64,000 nucleotides of DNA, from NCBI RefSeq assembly GCF_011684115.1, contig NZ_JAADJV010000001.1, positions 186,001-250,000 of the forward strand. The letters run 5' to 3'. Position 1 is the first letter of the stretch, and every line of letters starts with the position of its first letter. Both the position numbers and the translations under genes were made by a program. Positions 47,791 to 60,618 of the stretch are shown in pieces. Origin of the DNA: Rahnella aceris. Its GTDB lineage: Bacteria; Pseudomonadota; Gammaproteobacteria; Enterobacterales; Enterobacteriaceae. The notes below the pieces were generated by a model, which was not told the origin of the DNA, searched no databases, and saw only the letters and a program-made list of their open reading frames with translations.

Positions 47791-49518
47791 TTAGCAGAGT
47801 GTTTTTTCTTCAATGAACTTGTTAACCAGGTTCATCAACTCTTGCGCCGTAGGTTGGGCCAGGGCCTGGTCTGCCAGCGCTTTCACATCTTCGAAGTTTG
47901 TATTGCGAATAATTTTCTTGATGCGTGGGATAGAGATAGCGCTCATGCTGAACTCATCTAACCCCATGCCCAATAGAAGAAGTGTAGCACGTTCGTCACC
48001 GGCTAGCTCGCCGCACATCCCTGTCCATTTACCGGCAGCATGAGATGCGTCAATAACTTGTTTAATTAAACCAAGTACAGACGGAGACATTGGGTTGTAC
48101 AGATGAGAAATCAGCTCGTTACCGCGATCCACCGCCAAAGTATACTGGGTAAGATCGTTTGTACCAATACTGAAGAAATCGACTTCTTTCGCCAGGTGAT
48201 GCGCAATCACAGCCGCTGCGGGTGTTTCCACCATCACGCCGACTTCGATAGTCTCATCGAATGCCTGGCCTTTTTCACGAAGCTGCACTTTCAGCATTTC
48301 GAGTTCTGCTTTCAGTTCACGCACTTCTTCAACAGAAATGATCATCGGGAACATGATGCGCAGTTTACCGAACGCAGAAGCACGCAGAATACCTTTCAGC
48401 TGATCGTGAAGAATTTCTTTGCGATCCAGACAGATACGGATTGCGCGCCAGCCCAGGAACGGGTTTTCTTCTTTCGGCAGGTTCATGTACGGCAGGTCTT
48501 TGTCACCGCCGATGTCCATGGTGCGTACGATAACCGCCTGTGACCCCATCGCTTCAGCAACGGCTTTATACGCCTGGAATTGCTCTTCTTCGGTAGGCAG
48601 ACTGTCACGATCCATGAACAGGAATTCTGTACGATACAGGCCGACACCTTCAGCGCCATTGCGCTCTGCACCGGCGACGTCGCGCACGGTACCGATGTTG
48701 GCACAAACTTCAACCTGATGACCATCAAGCGTGATAGCCGGCAAGTCTTTCAGTTTAGTCAGTTCGTCTTTTTCAGTGATGTACTGGTTCTGAACGGCTT
48801 TCAGCTCGTCAATAACGTCTGCTGTCGGGTTGACATAGATTTTATTGTTAACAGCATCGAGGATCAGATAGTCATCATTTTTAACTTGTTTGGTCACATC
48901 GCTGGTACCCACGATAGCAGGCAGTTCCAGGGAGCGGGCCATGATTGAGGTGTGGGAAGTACGACCACCCAAATCAGTGATAAAGCCCAGAACCTTGTTC
49001 AGGTTCAGCTGCGCTGTTTCTGATGGCGTCAGATCGGTCGCAACCAGGATAACTTCGTCCTGGATGGAGCTCAGATCAACGATGGTCATGTTCAGAATGT
49101 TGCGCAGCAGGCGTTTACCGATGTCACGCACGTCAGCCGCACGTTCTTTCAGGTATTCGTCATCAAGCTCTTCCAGGGCTTTCGCCTGGCCTTCAATGAC
49201 AGAGAAAGCTGCAGCGTCAGCAGAAGCGTGCTCGTCTTTGATGAGGGCTATGATTTCCTGTTCAAGCTCTTCGTCTTCCAACAACATGATGTGGCCTTCG
49301 AAGATGGCTTCTTTCTCTTCACCGAAGGTCTCACCGGCTTTGGTCTTGATCACTTCCAGTTGAGCAGACGCTTTCGCACGGCCCGTCAGGAAACGTTCAA
49401 CTTCCTGATCAACGTGATCTGGAGAGATTTTTTTCCGGTTGATGACAATTTCATCTTCTTTCAACAGAAGTGCTTTGCCGAAAGCGATACCGGGAGATAC
49501 TAAAATGCCTGAAATCAT
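47791..49518 (-). CDS. ptsI: PTS enzyme I (PtsI)
   Basis: 575 residues, the E. coli length. PEP-dependent autophosphorylation at His189 in [15 protein letters not shown], then transfer to HPr. The PEP-binding C-terminal domain has [14 protein letters not shown] and the EI signature [21 protein letters not shown] with [16 protein letters not shown] precedes the ATG. Middle gene of ptsH-ptsI-crr. Confidence 0.97.
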   Translation of the reverse strand: MISGILVSPGIAFGKALLLKEDEIVINRKKISPDHVDQEVERFLTGRAKASAQLEVIKTKAGETFGEEKEAIFEGHIMLLEDEELEQEIIALIKDEHASADAAAFSVIEGQAKALEELDDEYLKERAADVRDIGKRLLRNILNMTIVDLSSIQDEVILVATDLTPSETAQLNLNKVLGFITDLGGRTSHTSIMARSLELPAIVGTSDVTKQVKNDDYLILDAVNNKIYVNPTADVIDELKAVQNQYITEKDELTKLKDLPAITLDGHQVEVCANIGTVRDVAGAERNGAEGVGLYRTEFLFMDRDSLPTEEEQFQAYKAVAEAMGSQAVIVRTMDIGGDKDLPYMNLPKEENPFLGWRAIRICLDRKEILHDQLKGILRASAFGKLRIMFPMIISVEEVRELKAELEMLKVQLREKGQAFDETIEVGVMVETPAAAVIAHHLAKEVDFFSIGTNDLTQYTLAVDRGNELISHLYNPMSPSVLGLIKQVIDASHAAGKWTGMCGELAGDERATLLLLGMGLDEFSMSAISIPRIKKIIRNTNFEDVKALADQALAQPTAQELMNLVNKFIEEKTLC

Positions 49519-49568
49519 AACCCTACCTTTCTCTTGACTGGTTTAAACTTTATAAGAGCGGCTGTGTA

Positions 49569-49826
49569 TTACTCGAGCTCTGCCATCAGTTTTACCAAGT
49601 GTTCAACGGCTTTCTGCTCGTCTTCACCTTCAGCTGAGAGGGTCACAACGGTACCTTGGGTCAGGCCCAGAGTTTGCAGTTTGAAAAGGCTTTTAGCACT
49701 GGCGCTTTTACCGTTTGAAGTCACGGTGATGTCAGAAGCGAAACCTTTAGCTTCTTTCACGAACTGTGCAGCAGGGCGAGTGTGCAGACCATTAGGAGCG
49801 GTAATAGTAACTTCTTGCTGGAACAT
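49569..49826 (-). CDS. ptsH: PTS phosphocarrier HPr (PtsH)
   Basis: 85 residues, the E. coli length. Phosphorylated His15 in [16 protein letters not shown] and the conserved region [19 protein letters not shown] around Ser46. Carries phosphate from enzyme I to EIIA proteins. First gene of the operon, with GTTGGGGAAACAACA ahead of the ATG. In E. coli a strong attenuator lies after ptsH; none is obvious in the 50-bp gap here. Confidence 0.97.
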   Translation of the reverse strand: MFQQEVTITAPNGLHTRPAAQFVKEAKGFASDITVTSNGKSASAKSLFKLQTLGLTQGTVVTLSAEGEDEQKAVEHLVKLMAELE

Positions 49827-50178
49827 TGTTGTTTCCCCAACTTATTAAAGTAATGTTGTGGAGCTAAAGTTTAGCTTATGGCCTTCACTTTAGCCTGTAG
49901 AGATTCGCGCCTGACTATGGTTCAGGGGCAGGTTCAGATGCAACAGAAAAGAGAAAATAACGCACTCAGCGATAAAACTCTTTGCCTTGGATCCAGGCTT
50001 TTTCTGTTATTCCTCCATTATGCCGTCTTTTCCCCTCGTGTAACAAATCAGTAAATCGATTCAGCGGGGAAGACTCGTGGAAGCGATTAATTTCGAGCAT
50101 CGAAATAATTGTCCGGTTAAATACTAAACCTGGCGGGTAAAATCAATGACGAAGTGGTGTAAAGTTTGACGCAGGCCA
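49827..50178. promoter_or_regulatory. ptsH upstream region with a palindrome at 50089-50107
   Basis: About 350 bp that should hold the ptsHIcrr promoters. The clearest element is AATTTCGA-GCA-TCGAAAT (50089-50106), a symmetric sequence about 265 bp before the ptsH start. I could not place the CRP or Mlc sites known from E. coli. No reading frame was recognised. Confidence 0.4.
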
Positions 50179-50208
50179 CAAAAAAGCACCCCTCGAGGTG
50201 CTTTTTTG
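50179..50208 (-). terminator. Terminator of cysK
   Basis: AAAAAAGCACC-cctcga-GGTGCTTTTTT, a stem with T-runs on both strands, 22 bp after the cysK stop. Confidence 0.88.
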
Positions 50209-50229
50209 GCCGCTTTTAAGGATGTGGCA

Positions 50230-51195
50230 TTATTGTTGCAATTCTTTTTCAGTGAATAAATCTGCAAACAATGCGGTACTCAGATAGCGTTCACCGGAAG
50301 AAGGCAGAATAACCACAATCGTTTTATCTGCAAACTCCGGTTCTTTGGATAATTTCACCGCAGCTTCAACCGCCGCACCGGAAGAAATCCCGGCCAGAAT
50401 GCCTTCTTCTTCCATCAGACGGCGTGCCATCTGAATGGATTCGTCGTTGGTGATTAGCGTGACACGATCCAGCAATGCCAGATCCAGGTTACCCGGAATA
50501 AAGCCTGCGCCGATACCCTGGATTTTATGCGGGCCCGGCTTCACTTCTTCACCGTTGAGCGTCTGGGTGATAACCGGGGAGTCTGTTGGCTCAACGGCCA
50601 CCAGTTTCACGCTGCTTTTTTTACTTTTCAGATAACGGCCCGTTCCGGTGATAGTCCCGCCGGTACCCACGCCTGCAATCAGCACATCCACTGCGCCATC
50701 GGTATCTTCCCAGATTTCCGGGCCGGTGGTTTGCTCGTGGATAGCCGGGTTGGCCGGGTTGCTGAACTGCTGAAGAATAAGATAGCGCTGCGGATCACTG
50801 GCCTGAATTTCTTCGGCTTTGGCAATCGCCCCTTTCATACCTTTGGCGCCTTCGGTTAACACCAGATTGGCGCCGAGCGCTTTGAGCAGCTTACGGCGTT
50901 CAACGCTCATGGTTTCCGGCATAGTCAGTGTCAGCTTGTAACCGCGCGCAGCAGCCACATAGGCCAGTGCGATACCCGTGTTACCGCTGGTAGGTTCAAC
51001 CAGTTCGATATCTTTGGTCAGAATGCCTTTCTTTTCAGCATCCCAGATCATGTTGGCACCGATACGGCATTTTACGCTGAAGCTCGGGTTACGTGACTCG
51101 ACCTTAGCCAGAATTCGACCATTACCGATACGGTTCAGGCGAACCAGTGGCGTGTGGCCAATTGTTAATGAATTGTCTTCATAGATCTTGCTCAT
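50230..51195 (-). CDS. cysK: Cysteine synthase A CysK
   Basis: 321 residues. PLP-dependent O-acetylserine sulfhydrylase using sulfide. PLP lysine Lys42 in [31 protein letters not shown] as substrate loop and [19 protein letters not shown] for the cofactor phosphate. AAAGGACGGGTT precedes the ATG. Expected to be CysB-controlled, with the promoter in the 210-bp gap before cysZ. Confidence 0.96.
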   Translation of the reverse strand: MSKIYEDNSLTIGHTPLVRLNRIGNGRILAKVESRNPSFSVKCRIGANMIWDAEKKGILTKDIELVEPTSGNTGIALAYVAAARGYKLTLTMPETMSVERRKLLKALGANLVLTEGAKGMKGAIAKAEEIQASDPQRYLILQQFSNPANPAIHEQTTGPEIWEDTDGAVDVLIAGVGTGGTITGTGRYLKSKKSSVKLVAVEPTDSPVITQTLNGEEVKPGPHKIQGIGAGFIPGNLDLALLDRVTLITNDESIQMARRLMEEEGILAGISSGAAVEAAVKLSKEPEFADKTIVVILPSSGERYLSTALFADLFTEKELQQ

Positions 51196-51405
51196 AACCC
51201 GTCCTTTAACTGTATGAAATATTCACGGTGTGAAGCTTTCAACACTATGAAATTAGTGGGAATCAGGAAAGCATACGCGAACCGCTTTCCCAGTGAAGTA
51301 AGGTTTTGGTATTTGCTATATCGATACGTTATTAAGAAATAAGTTTGAGGGAGAAAAGTCAAGCATAGCAGGCAGCCGCCCGCAGGCGGCTGTGAATAAA
51401 AAACG

Positions 51406-52206
51406 TTATTTGCGGCTGGAATTCACGTCGATACTATTGTTATAAACATCGCTTTTAACGTAAATATTGCGATAACGATCACACCACATGGCCGTCGCGC
51501 CGCACACGGCAACCGGCAGGATCACCAGATTCAGCAACGGGATCATCGTAAACAGGCTGACCAGCGAACCAAACTGCATGTTGTCGATTTTGTTGCTGCC
51601 GAGCGAACGGCGCATATCGGCAAAGCTGACTTTGTGGTTATCGAACGGATAATCGCAATATTGAATGACGACCATCCACGCGCTGAAGAAGAACCACAGC
51701 ACCGGGGCCACGGTCTGGCCGATCACCGGAATAAAGTACAGCGCGAACAGCAGCAGGGCGCGCGGCAGGTAATACGCCAGTTTCTGCCATTCACGTTTCA
51801 TGATACGCGGTAAATCTTTCATGATGTCCCAGATGCCGGTATCAGGCAGCGTTTTCCCTGTCAGGCGCGCTTCGAGTTGTTCGGCGAGCAATCCGCTGAA
51901 GGGGGCGGCTATCCAGTTGGCGAGGGTGCTGAAGAGATAGCTGAACACCAGCACGACAGAAAGCACCGCGACCGGCCAGATCAGATAATCCAGCCAGCTG
52001 AGCCACGACGGCACCTTGCTCATCATCGCCGGGATCCATTCACCCAGTTTGGTGAACAGCCACCAGAATGCGCCGCCCATCAACAGCACGTTGACGGCAA
52101 GGGGTAAAATCACAAAACGTCGTATCCCCGGCAAGGAAATGAGCGCCCAGCCTTGTTTGAAATAATGCACACCATTTTGTTGTCTGGTGCTGTGCGAGGA
52201 GGTCAT
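51406..52206 (-). CDS. cysZ: Sulfate channel CysZ
   Basis: 266 residues (E. coli 253). Inner-membrane sulfate transporter: [42 protein letters not shown] and [21 protein letters not shown] are the family blocks, with four main hydrophobic segments. It supplies sulfate for cysteine synthesis, in keeping with cysK next to it. ATG 52206 is preferred to the upstream frame start at 52266, giving [10 protein letters not shown] before the conserved part. A stem CAGCCGCC / GGCGGCTG lies at 51373-51392 after the stop. Confidence 0.94.
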   Translation of the reverse strand: MTSSHSTRQQNGVHYFKQGWALISLPGIRRFVILPLAVNVLLMGGAFWWLFTKLGEWIPAMMSKVPSWLSWLDYLIWPVAVLSVVLVFSYLFSTLANWIAAPFSGLLAEQLEARLTGKTLPDTGIWDIMKDLPRIMKREWQKLAYYLPRALLLFALYFIPVIGQTVAPVLWFFFSAWMVVIQYCDYPFDNHKVSFADMRRSLGSNKIDNMQFGSLVSLFTMIPLLNLVILPVAVCGATAMWCDRYRNIYVKSDVYNNSIDVNSSRK

Positions 52207-52429
52207 AAACGAAATTTTCTCTCTGAGTTGAATGACATGGGCTATCATATCGGTATGATTTTCCACTGGCTAGCGGTGGATTGGCTGAAAAAACAGCAAA
52301 AAAAGGTGCAACTGCCCTATTTATTAGCAGAAAGTAGAGTCGAGACTTGCACTTATCTACGTGGGCAAATAGAGTTAATCATGTGAATGTTTGCCGTGGT
52401 GGCAATGTATTAGAACAACAGAGATAGCA

Positions 52430-53428
52430 ATGATGCAGGATTTGCGTCTGATATTAATCGTTGTTGGCGCGATCGCCATAATAGCGTTGTTGTTACACGG
52501 TTTGTGGACCAGCCGTAAAGAACGCTCTTCGCTTTTCCGCGATCGTCCAGCTAAACGTGTGAAAAAAGAACGGGAACAATCTCCGTCCGAAGATTTTGTC
52601 GATGGAGTGGGGGAAGTGCGCGTGCGTCCTGCTTATCCTCAGGATGAACCGACTTTAGGTCAGTATGACGAGCCCGAACAGACTGCACCGCCACGTCAGC
52701 CGCAGGTTTCCCCTGCGCAGCCAGCGCCAGCATCTGTTGCTCGTCCTCAGCAACCGGCTCAGCCGCAGCAACATGCTGTGCAGGATGATCCCTTGCTGAG
52801 TGGTTATTCAGCTGCTGAACCCGTCACTGCACCGCGTCGCGAACCTGCCGCAGATTTTGCGCATCAGGAATACACGCCTGAAGCTAAACCGCACACACCG
52901 GTTCCGCCGCAGGAAATTCATGCTGATGCCGCGCCTGCTGCGAAAGCAGAACCTCAGGCTGCACCTTTTGCTCCTGCAGAAGAAGCACCGGCTGAGAAAG
53001 CGAAACTGAAAGAGACGGTTCTGGTATTGCACGTTGCCGCGCATCAGGGCGGTGTCATCGGTGGTGAAGTGTTGCTCAACAGCGTGCTTCAGGCCGGTTT
53101 CCAGTTTGGTGCCATGAATATTTTCCATCGTCACGTCAGCCCTGCGGGCAGCGGTCCGGTGTTGTTCAGTCTGGCAAATATGGTCAAACCGGGTTCCTTC
53201 GACCCTGACAATATGTCTGACTTCTCCACCCCAGGCGTTACGTTGTTTATGATGGTACCTTGCTACGGTGATGCGCATCAGAACTTCAAACTGTTGCTGC
53301 AGTCCGCCCAGCGTATTGCCGATGATGTCGGTGCGATGGTGCTTGACGATGAGCGTCGTATGATTACGCCGCAGAAGCTCGAAACGTACAAAGCGCGGAT
53401 CCGCGAGGTCCTCGAGGCGATCGCCTGA
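52430..53428 (+). CDS. zipA: Cell division protein ZipA
   Basis: 332 residues (E. coli 328). N-terminal membrane anchor at about 6-27 ([20 protein letters not shown]), a basic then acidic stretch, a long Pro/Gln/Ala-rich linker at about 70-185 (repeated QPA/APA units), and the C-terminal FtsZ-binding domain from about 195 ([52 protein letters not shown]). Tethers FtsZ filaments to the inner membrane. The start MMQDLRLIL matches E. coli; the upstream frame from 52391 is discounted. Divergent from cysZ as in E. coli. Confidence 0.95.
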   Translation: MMQDLRLILIVVGAIAIIALLLHGLWTSRKERSSLFRDRPAKRVKKEREQSPSEDFVDGVGEVRVRPAYPQDEPTLGQYDEPEQTAPPRQPQVSPAQPAPASVARPQQPAQPQQHAVQDDPLLSGYSAAEPVTAPRREPAADFAHQEYTPEAKPHTPVPPQEIHADAAPAAKAEPQAAPFAPAEEAPAEKAKLKETVLVLHVAAHQGGVIGGEVLLNSVLQAGFQFGAMNIFHRHVSPAGSGPVLFSLANMVKPGSFDPDNMSDFSTPGVTLFMMVPCYGDAHQNFKLLLQSAQRIADDVGAMVLDDERRMITPQKLETYKARIREVLEAIA

Positions 53429-53458
53429 GTCCGGCGTTCGTGAAACACCCACTTCCCT

Positions 53459-53484
53459 GACCCCCGCTTGCCGGGGGTTTTTTA
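53459..53484 (+). terminator. Terminator between zipA and ligA
   Basis: CCCCCG-cttg-CCGGGGG followed by TTTTTT, 30 bp after the zipA stop; ligA begins 16 bp later, so read-through or a promoter near the hairpin must serve it. Confidence 0.82.
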
Positions 53485-53496
53485 TCTCCACGGTGA

Positions 53497-55521
<2,025 letters not shown>

Positions 55522-55524
55522 ATC

Positions 55525-55767
55525 ATGGAAAAAGAAGATCTGATCCAGATAGCCAATAGAGTGATGCCGTTCGGAAAATACGCCGGACGGGTGCTGATCG
55601 ACTTGCCGGAAGAATATTTGCTGTGGTTCGCCCGCAAAGATGAATTTCCGCAAGGAAAACTGGGTGAACTGATGCAGCTGACGCTGACGATTAAAAGCGA
55701 AGGGCTGCAAAACCTGATCAATCCGCTGCGCCGCAATGGTCCGGGACTCGATGGCACCGACGAGTAA
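55525..55767 (+). CDS. ypeB: DUF3820 family protein YpeB
   Basis: 80 residues, slightly longer than E. coli YpeB (72). The conserved core MPFGKYAGRVLIDLPEEYLLWFA and FPQGKLGELMQ defines DUF3820, also called the quorum-sensing-regulated or exodeoxyribonuclease X-like C-terminal family; function is unproven. It begins three bases after the ligA stop, so it is translated from the ligA mRNA. Confidence 0.9.
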   Translation: MEKEDLIQIANRVMPFGKYAGRVLIDLPEEYLLWFARKDEFPQGKLGELMQLTLTIKSEGLQNLINPLRRNGPGLDGTDE

Positions 55768-55797
55768 ACGCTGTTGAGAACGGGTCAACTCATAAAA

Positions 55798-55826
55798 CAA
55801 AGGCGCTGAATTCAGCGCCTTTTTTC
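55798..55826. terminator. Bidirectional terminator ypeB / yfeH
   Basis: AGGCGCTGAATTCAGCGCCT is a perfect 20-bp palindrome followed by TTTTTT. Confidence 0.88.
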
Positions 55827-55845
55827 TGCCTGCTATTTAGCCAGC

Positions 55846-56835
55846 TTATTCAGTAACAGGCGCGTGTTTCAGCGCCGCTTCCTGTTGTTTTTTCTGATAA
55901 CGTTTTGCCAGCACCGCGCAGGTCATCAACTGTACCTGATGAAAAATCATCAGCGGCAGCACCATCATGCCAATCGCGCTGACCGGGAACAGAATGTTCG
56001 CCATCGGAATACCGTTCGCCAGGCTTTTCTTCGAGCCGCAGAACACGATGGTAATTTCATCGGGTTTGCTAAAGCCCATCCAGCGCGCCATATAGGTATT
56101 GATCACCAGGATAAAGGCCAGCAGCACCAGACTGAACACCACGATAAACAGCAGTGAACCGATGCCGACCTGATGCCAGATCCCCTGCGTCACGGCTTCG
56201 CTGAAAGCGGAATACACCACCAGCAAAATCGATGTCTGGTCGGTTTTGCCGATCATTTTACGGTGACGTTCGACAAAGCCGCCAATCAGCGGACGGAGTA
56301 AATGCCCGGCGACAAACGGCACCAGCAGTTGCAAAACAATATGCCAGACCTGTTCTAAACCATTCCCCGTTTCCCCCTGCACATGCATCAGCAGGCTGAC
56401 CAGCAACGGCGAAACAAAAATCCCCAGCAGACTTGATGCGGAGGCGCTGCACACCGCTGCCGCTACGTTCCCGCCTGCCAGTGAGGTAAATGCAATCGCC
56501 GACTGCACCGTCGCAGGCAAAATACACAGATAGACAAAGCCGCTGTAAATTTGCGGACTGACGTCTACCGGATGCCACCACTGGAAAAGCAGCCCGAGGA
56601 TCGGGAATAAAATGAAGGTACTGAACATCACCCACAAATGCAGACGCCAGTTATTGCTGCCCTGAAAAATAGCTTCGCGCGAGAGTTTTGCGCCATGCAT
56701 GAAAAACAGCAGGCCGATGGCGAAAATGGTCAGATTATTGAAGAAAGCCACAAATATGCCGCTGGCCGGGAAGAACGTCGCCAGCAAAACCGTAGCGATG
56801 AGTGTCAGGGTAAAGCGATCGGGTAAGAAGCGCAT
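55846..56835 (-). CDS. yfeH: Bile acid:Na+ symporter-family protein YfeH
   Basis: 329 residues (E. coli YfeH 332). About ten membrane helices of the SBF/BASS-like fold: LLATFFPASGIFVAFFNNL, FLPATVQSAIAFTSLAGGN with the typical Gln/Ser of the crossover region, and FCGSKKSLANGIPMA, which is the second conserved crossover. The transported substrate is unknown. Divergent from yfeR, which is likely its LysR regulator, with 98 bp between the starts. Confidence 0.92.
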   Translation of the reverse strand: MRFLPDRFTLTLIATVLLATFFPASGIFVAFFNNLTIFAIGLLFFMHGAKLSREAIFQGSNNWRLHLWVMFSTFILFPILGLLFQWWHPVDVSPQIYSGFVYLCILPATVQSAIAFTSLAGGNVAAAVCSASASSLLGIFVSPLLVSLLMHVQGETGNGLEQVWHIVLQLLVPFVAGHLLRPLIGGFVERHRKMIGKTDQTSILLVVYSAFSEAVTQGIWHQVGIGSLLFIVVFSLVLLAFILVINTYMARWMGFSKPDEITIVFCGSKKSLANGIPMANILFPVSAIGMMVLPLMIFHQVQLMTCAVLAKRYQKKQQEAALKHAPVTE

Positions 56836-56933
56836 AACAAGTCTCGGATTTGTTGTTTCTGAATGCGGCTATTCTGAGTCTTTGCGATACAATTAAAAAA
56901 TTGATTTATTTAATCCATTAATGCAGAAAATTC

Positions 56934-57860
56934 ATGAATTATTCGCTCAGGCAACTTCGCGTATTTGTGACCGTTTCACGCTACGGCAGCTTCAGCCGGG
57001 CTGGTGAGTCCATTGGTTTAAGCCAGTCGGCGGTCAGCCATAGTATGAAAGAGCTGGAAGCCGAAATGGGCGTGCGGTTGCTGGACCGCACAACGCGCGA
57101 AGTCGTGCTCACTGATGCCGGTCTGCGTCTGGCGAATCGTGTCGAGCCGTTGCTCGACGAACTCCACGCCATGCTGCTCGACACCCGCAGCTTCGGCACG
57201 CAGCATAATGGTCGGGTGCGTATTGCCTCTAGCCAGACGATTTCGGCGCAACTGATGCCGCAATGTATCTCCAGCGGCGAGCGGCAGTATCCGGACATTC
57301 GTATTTTGTTGCGCGATCAGGCGCAGCAACTGGTGCTTAACAGCGTCAGAAATGCGGAAGTGGATTTCGGCATTGTGATTGATCCGGGTGAAAACACAGA
57401 TCTGGACTGCGAGCCGATTCTGCATGAGCCGTTTTTGCTGATGTGCCGTGAGGATCATCCGCTGGCGGCGCTGCCGGAGGTTGAATGGCAGGCACTGAAC
57501 GGCCAAAAACTGGTGCTGCAGGATTACGCATCAGGAAGCCGGATCCTGATCGACGGCGCACTGAAAGCGCAGAAAGTGAAAGCGGAGATTGCTCAGGAAA
57601 TCGGCCATCCAGCCACGTTATTCCCGATGGTGGAAGCCGGAATTGGTATCAGTGTTATCCCGGCGCTGGCGTTGCCCATGCCGGAAGGGAGCCGTCTGGT
57701 GGTCAGAAGCCTGGTGCCGGAAATCAACCGGGTGCTGATGCTGGTCAGACGTAAAAACCGGTCGTTATCACCCGCTGCACAGGCCATCTGGCAGGTGGTG
57801 AAAGAGCAGGCGAATTTATTGCGGGAAAAACGCAGCCAGCAGGGAATGTACAACCACTGA
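56934..57860 (+). CDS. yfeR: LysR-family regulator YfeR
   Basis: 308 residues, the E. coli YfeR length. N-terminal Lys[24 protein letters not shown] and [18 protein letters not shown], then the substrate-binding domain ([17 protein letters not shown]). YfeR of Salmonella is reported to respond to osmolarity and control yfeH. Divergent from yfeH. Convergent with the FlxA-like gene 33 bp downstream. Confidence 0.92.
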   Translation: MNYSLRQLRVFVTVSRYGSFSRAGESIGLSQSAVSHSMKELEAEMGVRLLDRTTREVVLTDAGLRLANRVEPLLDELHAMLLDTRSFGTQHNGRVRIASSQTISAQLMPQCISSGERQYPDIRILLRDQAQQLVLNSVRNAEVDFGIVIDPGENTDLDCEPILHEPFLLMCREDHPLAALPEVEWQALNGQKLVLQDYASGSRILIDGALKAQKVKAEIAQEIGHPATLFPMVEAGIGISVIPALALPMPEGSRLVVRSLVPEINRVLMLVRRKNRSLSPAAQAIWQVVKEQANLLREKRSQQGMYNH

Positions 57861-57893
57861 TACCTTGCCGGCTGTTTCAGGCTTTGACCGGGG

Positions 57894-58235
57894 TTATACG
57901 TAGATATCGACTGCGTTGGTTTCTGAAGGCTTATTCACGCCTTCGTCTTTCTTCATTTCAGCGTCAGCTTGTTGTTGCTGCTGTTGCTGAAGTGCTTTCT
58001 GAGCCTGCTGCTGTTGAATCTGCGCGATCTGCTGTTGCAGCATTTCGATTTGCTGCTGCAGGAGTTCTTGCTGTTGCTTAACTTCGTCAGTATCGCCGCC
58101 TGAATTGCCCACGTTTTTGAGCTGCTCAGTCAGTTTGGTAATCTGCTTAGTCAGCTTTGCAATCTGGCTGGCACTGCCTGAGTCGCTGGTGGACGCAGAG
58201 CTTACCGAACTGCTGGTCGCGCTGATAGTCGTCAT
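57894..58235 (-). CDS. FlxA-like family protein
   Basis: 113 residues. Ser/Thr/Gly-rich start (MTTISATSSSVSSASTSDSG), then a heptad-like coiled coil (QIAKLTKQITKLTEQLKNV) and a Gln-rich region with many QQQQ runs, including seven consecutive Gln near residue 88. This matches the FlxA-like family (PF14282); E. coli FlxA is controlled by FliA but its role is unknown. GAGG precedes ATG 58235. Repeated CTG/TTG codons make the DNA a low-complexity tract. Confidence 0.85.
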   Translation of the reverse strand: MTTISATSSSVSSASTSDSGSASQIAKLTKQITKLTEQLKNVGNSGGDTDEVKQQQELLQQQIEMLQQQIAQIQQQQAQKALQQQQQQQADAEMKKDEGVNKPSETNAVDIYV

Positions 58236-58349
58236 AAAAAGCCTCATTGAGTAAGAATAAAATTTTGCACGTAAAGGTGCTTAAGCTATATCGGCAAAAA
58301 TCAGCGAGGCTTTACAGGCTTTGCATATTCCTTACGGTATTTATGGCTT

Positions 58350-58910
58350 TCATTCGGTTAACGCTTTCACTCTGAGCTTCGGCCACCGGGTCAGCCAGCC
58401 TTTGCTGCTGATCCGCTCGGCAAAAACTGCGGGGATCGCATGCCGCGGGTTTGGCGTAATACTGAAAGCAAACAAAGCATCCAGTCCCAGCGGCGCATTC
58501 AGCTCAATTTGCCCGTCAGCATTCATTCTTGCGCCGATAGCGGTTTCCATTTCCACCCAGTAGCTCATCGCCTCGGCGCTGGAGGAATAGGGCGCATGGC
58601 CGTGGCGCTCATGCATGCGGGCCTGATTTTTCACAGACCAGGGAAGGTCGGGCGATTGCGCTTTCAGGCGATGTTCATAGCGCTCGTCAGCTTCCGGCGA
58701 GCAATCCAGCGGATTGAAATACACCACGTCGATATCATTGAGTGCTGTGGCCTGCACATATCCGTGTAGCCGGTCCCAGACCAGATTGCGGACAAAGCCC
58801 GCCGCCAGCCAGGCATCGTTAAGATTTTGCGTGCGTGCCTGCGTCAGTGCCAGCAAATGAAGCGGTTCCTCTCTGAGCCAGGTGATGATTTGCTGTTCCA
58901 TTGTTGCCAC
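58350..58910 (-). CDS. Nucleotidyltransferase family protein (DUF925, NTP_transf_6)
   Basis: 186 residues. The pattern LAAGFVRNLVWDRLHG followed by LNDIDVVYFNPLDCSPEAD shows the GxxRN and DIDVV acidic pair of a minimal nucleotidyltransferase core; the C-terminus has TPNPRHAIPAVFAERISSKGW, typical of DUF925. No substrate is known. A GTG start at 58908-58910 is chosen because AAGGAG lies eight bases upstream; the ATG at 58901 would be too far from it. Confidence 0.85.
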   Translation of the reverse strand: MATMEQQIITWLREEPLHLLALTQARTQNLNDAWLAAGFVRNLVWDRLHGYVQATALNDIDVVYFNPLDCSPEADERYEHRLKAQSPDLPWSVKNQARMHERHGHAPYSSSAEAMSYWVEMETAIGARMNADGQIELNAPLGLDALFAFSITPNPRHAIPAVFAERISSKGWLTRWPKLRVKALTE

Positions 58911-59187
58911 GTGATGTTCTCCTTTTATCCGACGTCAGCGTTCTGAGAAGCCAAAGTGTAGCGCCCTTTTGTGACGCTTATCCAACGCACCATTTCGGAT
59001 ATGCGGCTTACGGCGGCGCGCTAAAATGTAGCAAGCCTCCCCTGAATACGGCTACAGGCCGCGCCTGCTGAGGGTTTCTTAAGTGGTACAGCCTTTGCAA
59101 CATCCATCCTTTGCAACACAAATAAGAGCAAGGCTGTCGCAGTTCTTTTCAACAAAAATTGAATTATCACCGGGCAGGGGATCATTT

Positions 59188-60597
59188 ATGCAAACCACGA
59201 AAGTCACACCTGTTTTAAAACGTACACTGGGGAGTTTTAAACTTTGGGGCATTGCCGTCGGGCTGGTTATCTCCGGCGAATATTTTGGCTGGAGTTACGG
59301 CTGGGCGCAGGCAGGCACACTGGGCTTTCTTATCACTGCTCTGGTGATAGCGGCTATGTATTGCGCCTTTATTTTCAGCTTTACCGAACTCACTACGTCG
59401 ATTCCGCACGCGGGCGGTCCTTTTGCTTACGCTTACCGTGCGTTCGGGCCAACGGGCGGATTTGTCGCGGGTTTCGCAACGCTGGTGGAATTTGTTTTTG
59501 CGCCGCCTGCTATCGCGATGGCGATCGGGGCGTATCTCAATGTGCAGTTCCCGTCGATTGAGCCGAAATGGGTGGCTGTTGGCGCGTATCTGGTATTTAT
59601 GGCGCTCAATATTCTCGGCGTCAGTATCGCCGCCACCTTTGAACTGCTGGTCACGTTGCTGGCAATTTTTGAATTGCTGGTCTTTATGGGCGTGGTGGCG
59701 CCGGGCTTTGAAATGTCGAACTTTGTTCACGGTGGATGGGCGGGCAGCGACACTTTCAGTCCCGCAGCCTTTTCCGGTATTTTTGCAGCCATTCCTTTTG
59801 CCATCTGGTTTTTCCTGGCGATAGAAGGTGCCTCAATGGCCGCTGAAGAGGCGAAAGATCCGCAGCGTACCATTCCGAAAGCTTTTATCGGCGGCATTCT
59901 GACTCTGACCGTTCTGGCGCTCGGCGTGATGTTGTTTGCCGGTGGTGTGGGCGACTGGACCAAGCTGTCGAATATCAACGACCCGTTACCGCAGGCCATG
60001 AAACTGATTGTCGGCAGCAACAGTGGCTGGCTGCACATGCTGGTCTGGCTGGGGCTTTTTGGCCTGATTGCCTCTTTCCACGGCATTATCATGGGGTATT
60101 CCCGTCAGATCTTCGCGCTGGCCCGGGCAGGTTATTTGCCTAAACGACTGGCCAGCGTCAACGCCCGTTTCCAGACACCGCATCTTGGTATTATCGCGGG
60201 GGGCGTTGTTGGCATCGCGGCTATTTTCTCGGATTCACTGATCGTGATTGGCGGCCAGCCACTGACGGCCAATATCGTGACAATGTCGGTCTTTGGCGCC
60301 ATTGTGATGTACATCATTTCGATGGCTGCATTGTTTAAACTCCGCCGCAGCGAACCGAATTTAATCCGTCCGTTCCGTGCGCCGCTCTATCCTTTTGCAC
60401 CTGCTCTGGCGCTGGTGCTGGCAGTCGTCTGTCTGATCGCTATGATTTACTACAACACCTTACTGTTTTTGATCTTCGCCGCCATGATGTTGCTGGCGTA
60501 TGCCTGGTTCCGTATCACCCATCAGTCGCGGACTGATGCTGCGGAAGATCCGCAATTACGTGGCCTGCGCCCGGTTCCCGCTAAAAGCAGCAAATAA
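59188..60597 (+). CDS. eat: Ethanolamine permease (APC family, Eat)
   Basis: 469 residues with 12 membrane helices. LKLWGIAVGLVISGEYFGWSYGW-type N-terminus, IPHAGGPFAYAYRAFGP and AIEGASMAAEEAKDPQRTIPKAF match the ethanolamine permease subfamily of APC transporters. Located 21 bp before eutB, so it supplies the substrate. ATG 59188 with CAGGGGATCATTT upstream is chosen; the frame extends to 59083 but without support. About 275 bp of upstream DNA presumably hold the promoter; no regulator gene is nearby. Confidence 0.9.
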   Translation: MQTTKVTPVLKRTLGSFKLWGIAVGLVISGEYFGWSYGWAQAGTLGFLITALVIAAMYCAFIFSFTELTTSIPHAGGPFAYAYRAFGPTGGFVAGFATLVEFVFAPPAIAMAIGAYLNVQFPSIEPKWVAVGAYLVFMALNILGVSIAATFELLVTLLAIFELLVFMGVVAPGFEMSNFVHGGWAGSDTFSPAAFSGIFAAIPFAIWFFLAIEGASMAAEEAKDPQRTIPKAFIGGILTLTVLALGVMLFAGGVGDWTKLSNINDPLPQAMKLIVGSNSGWLHMLVWLGLFGLIASFHGIIMGYSRQIFALARAGYLPKRLASVNARFQTPHLGIIAGGVVGIAAIFSDSLIVIGGQPLTANIVTMSVFGAIVMYIISMAALFKLRRSEPNLIRPFRAPLYPFAPALALVLAVVCLIAMIYYNTLLFLIFAAMMLLAYAWFRITHQSRTDAAEDPQLRGLRPVPAKSSK

Positions 60598-60618
60598 TCC
60601 GGCGCGCTAAGGAGTGTT

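Noticed and set aside
50089..50106. Palindrome before ptsH as an Mlc operator
   Set aside because: The sequence does not match the Mlc consensus I know; kept only as an unexplained palindrome.
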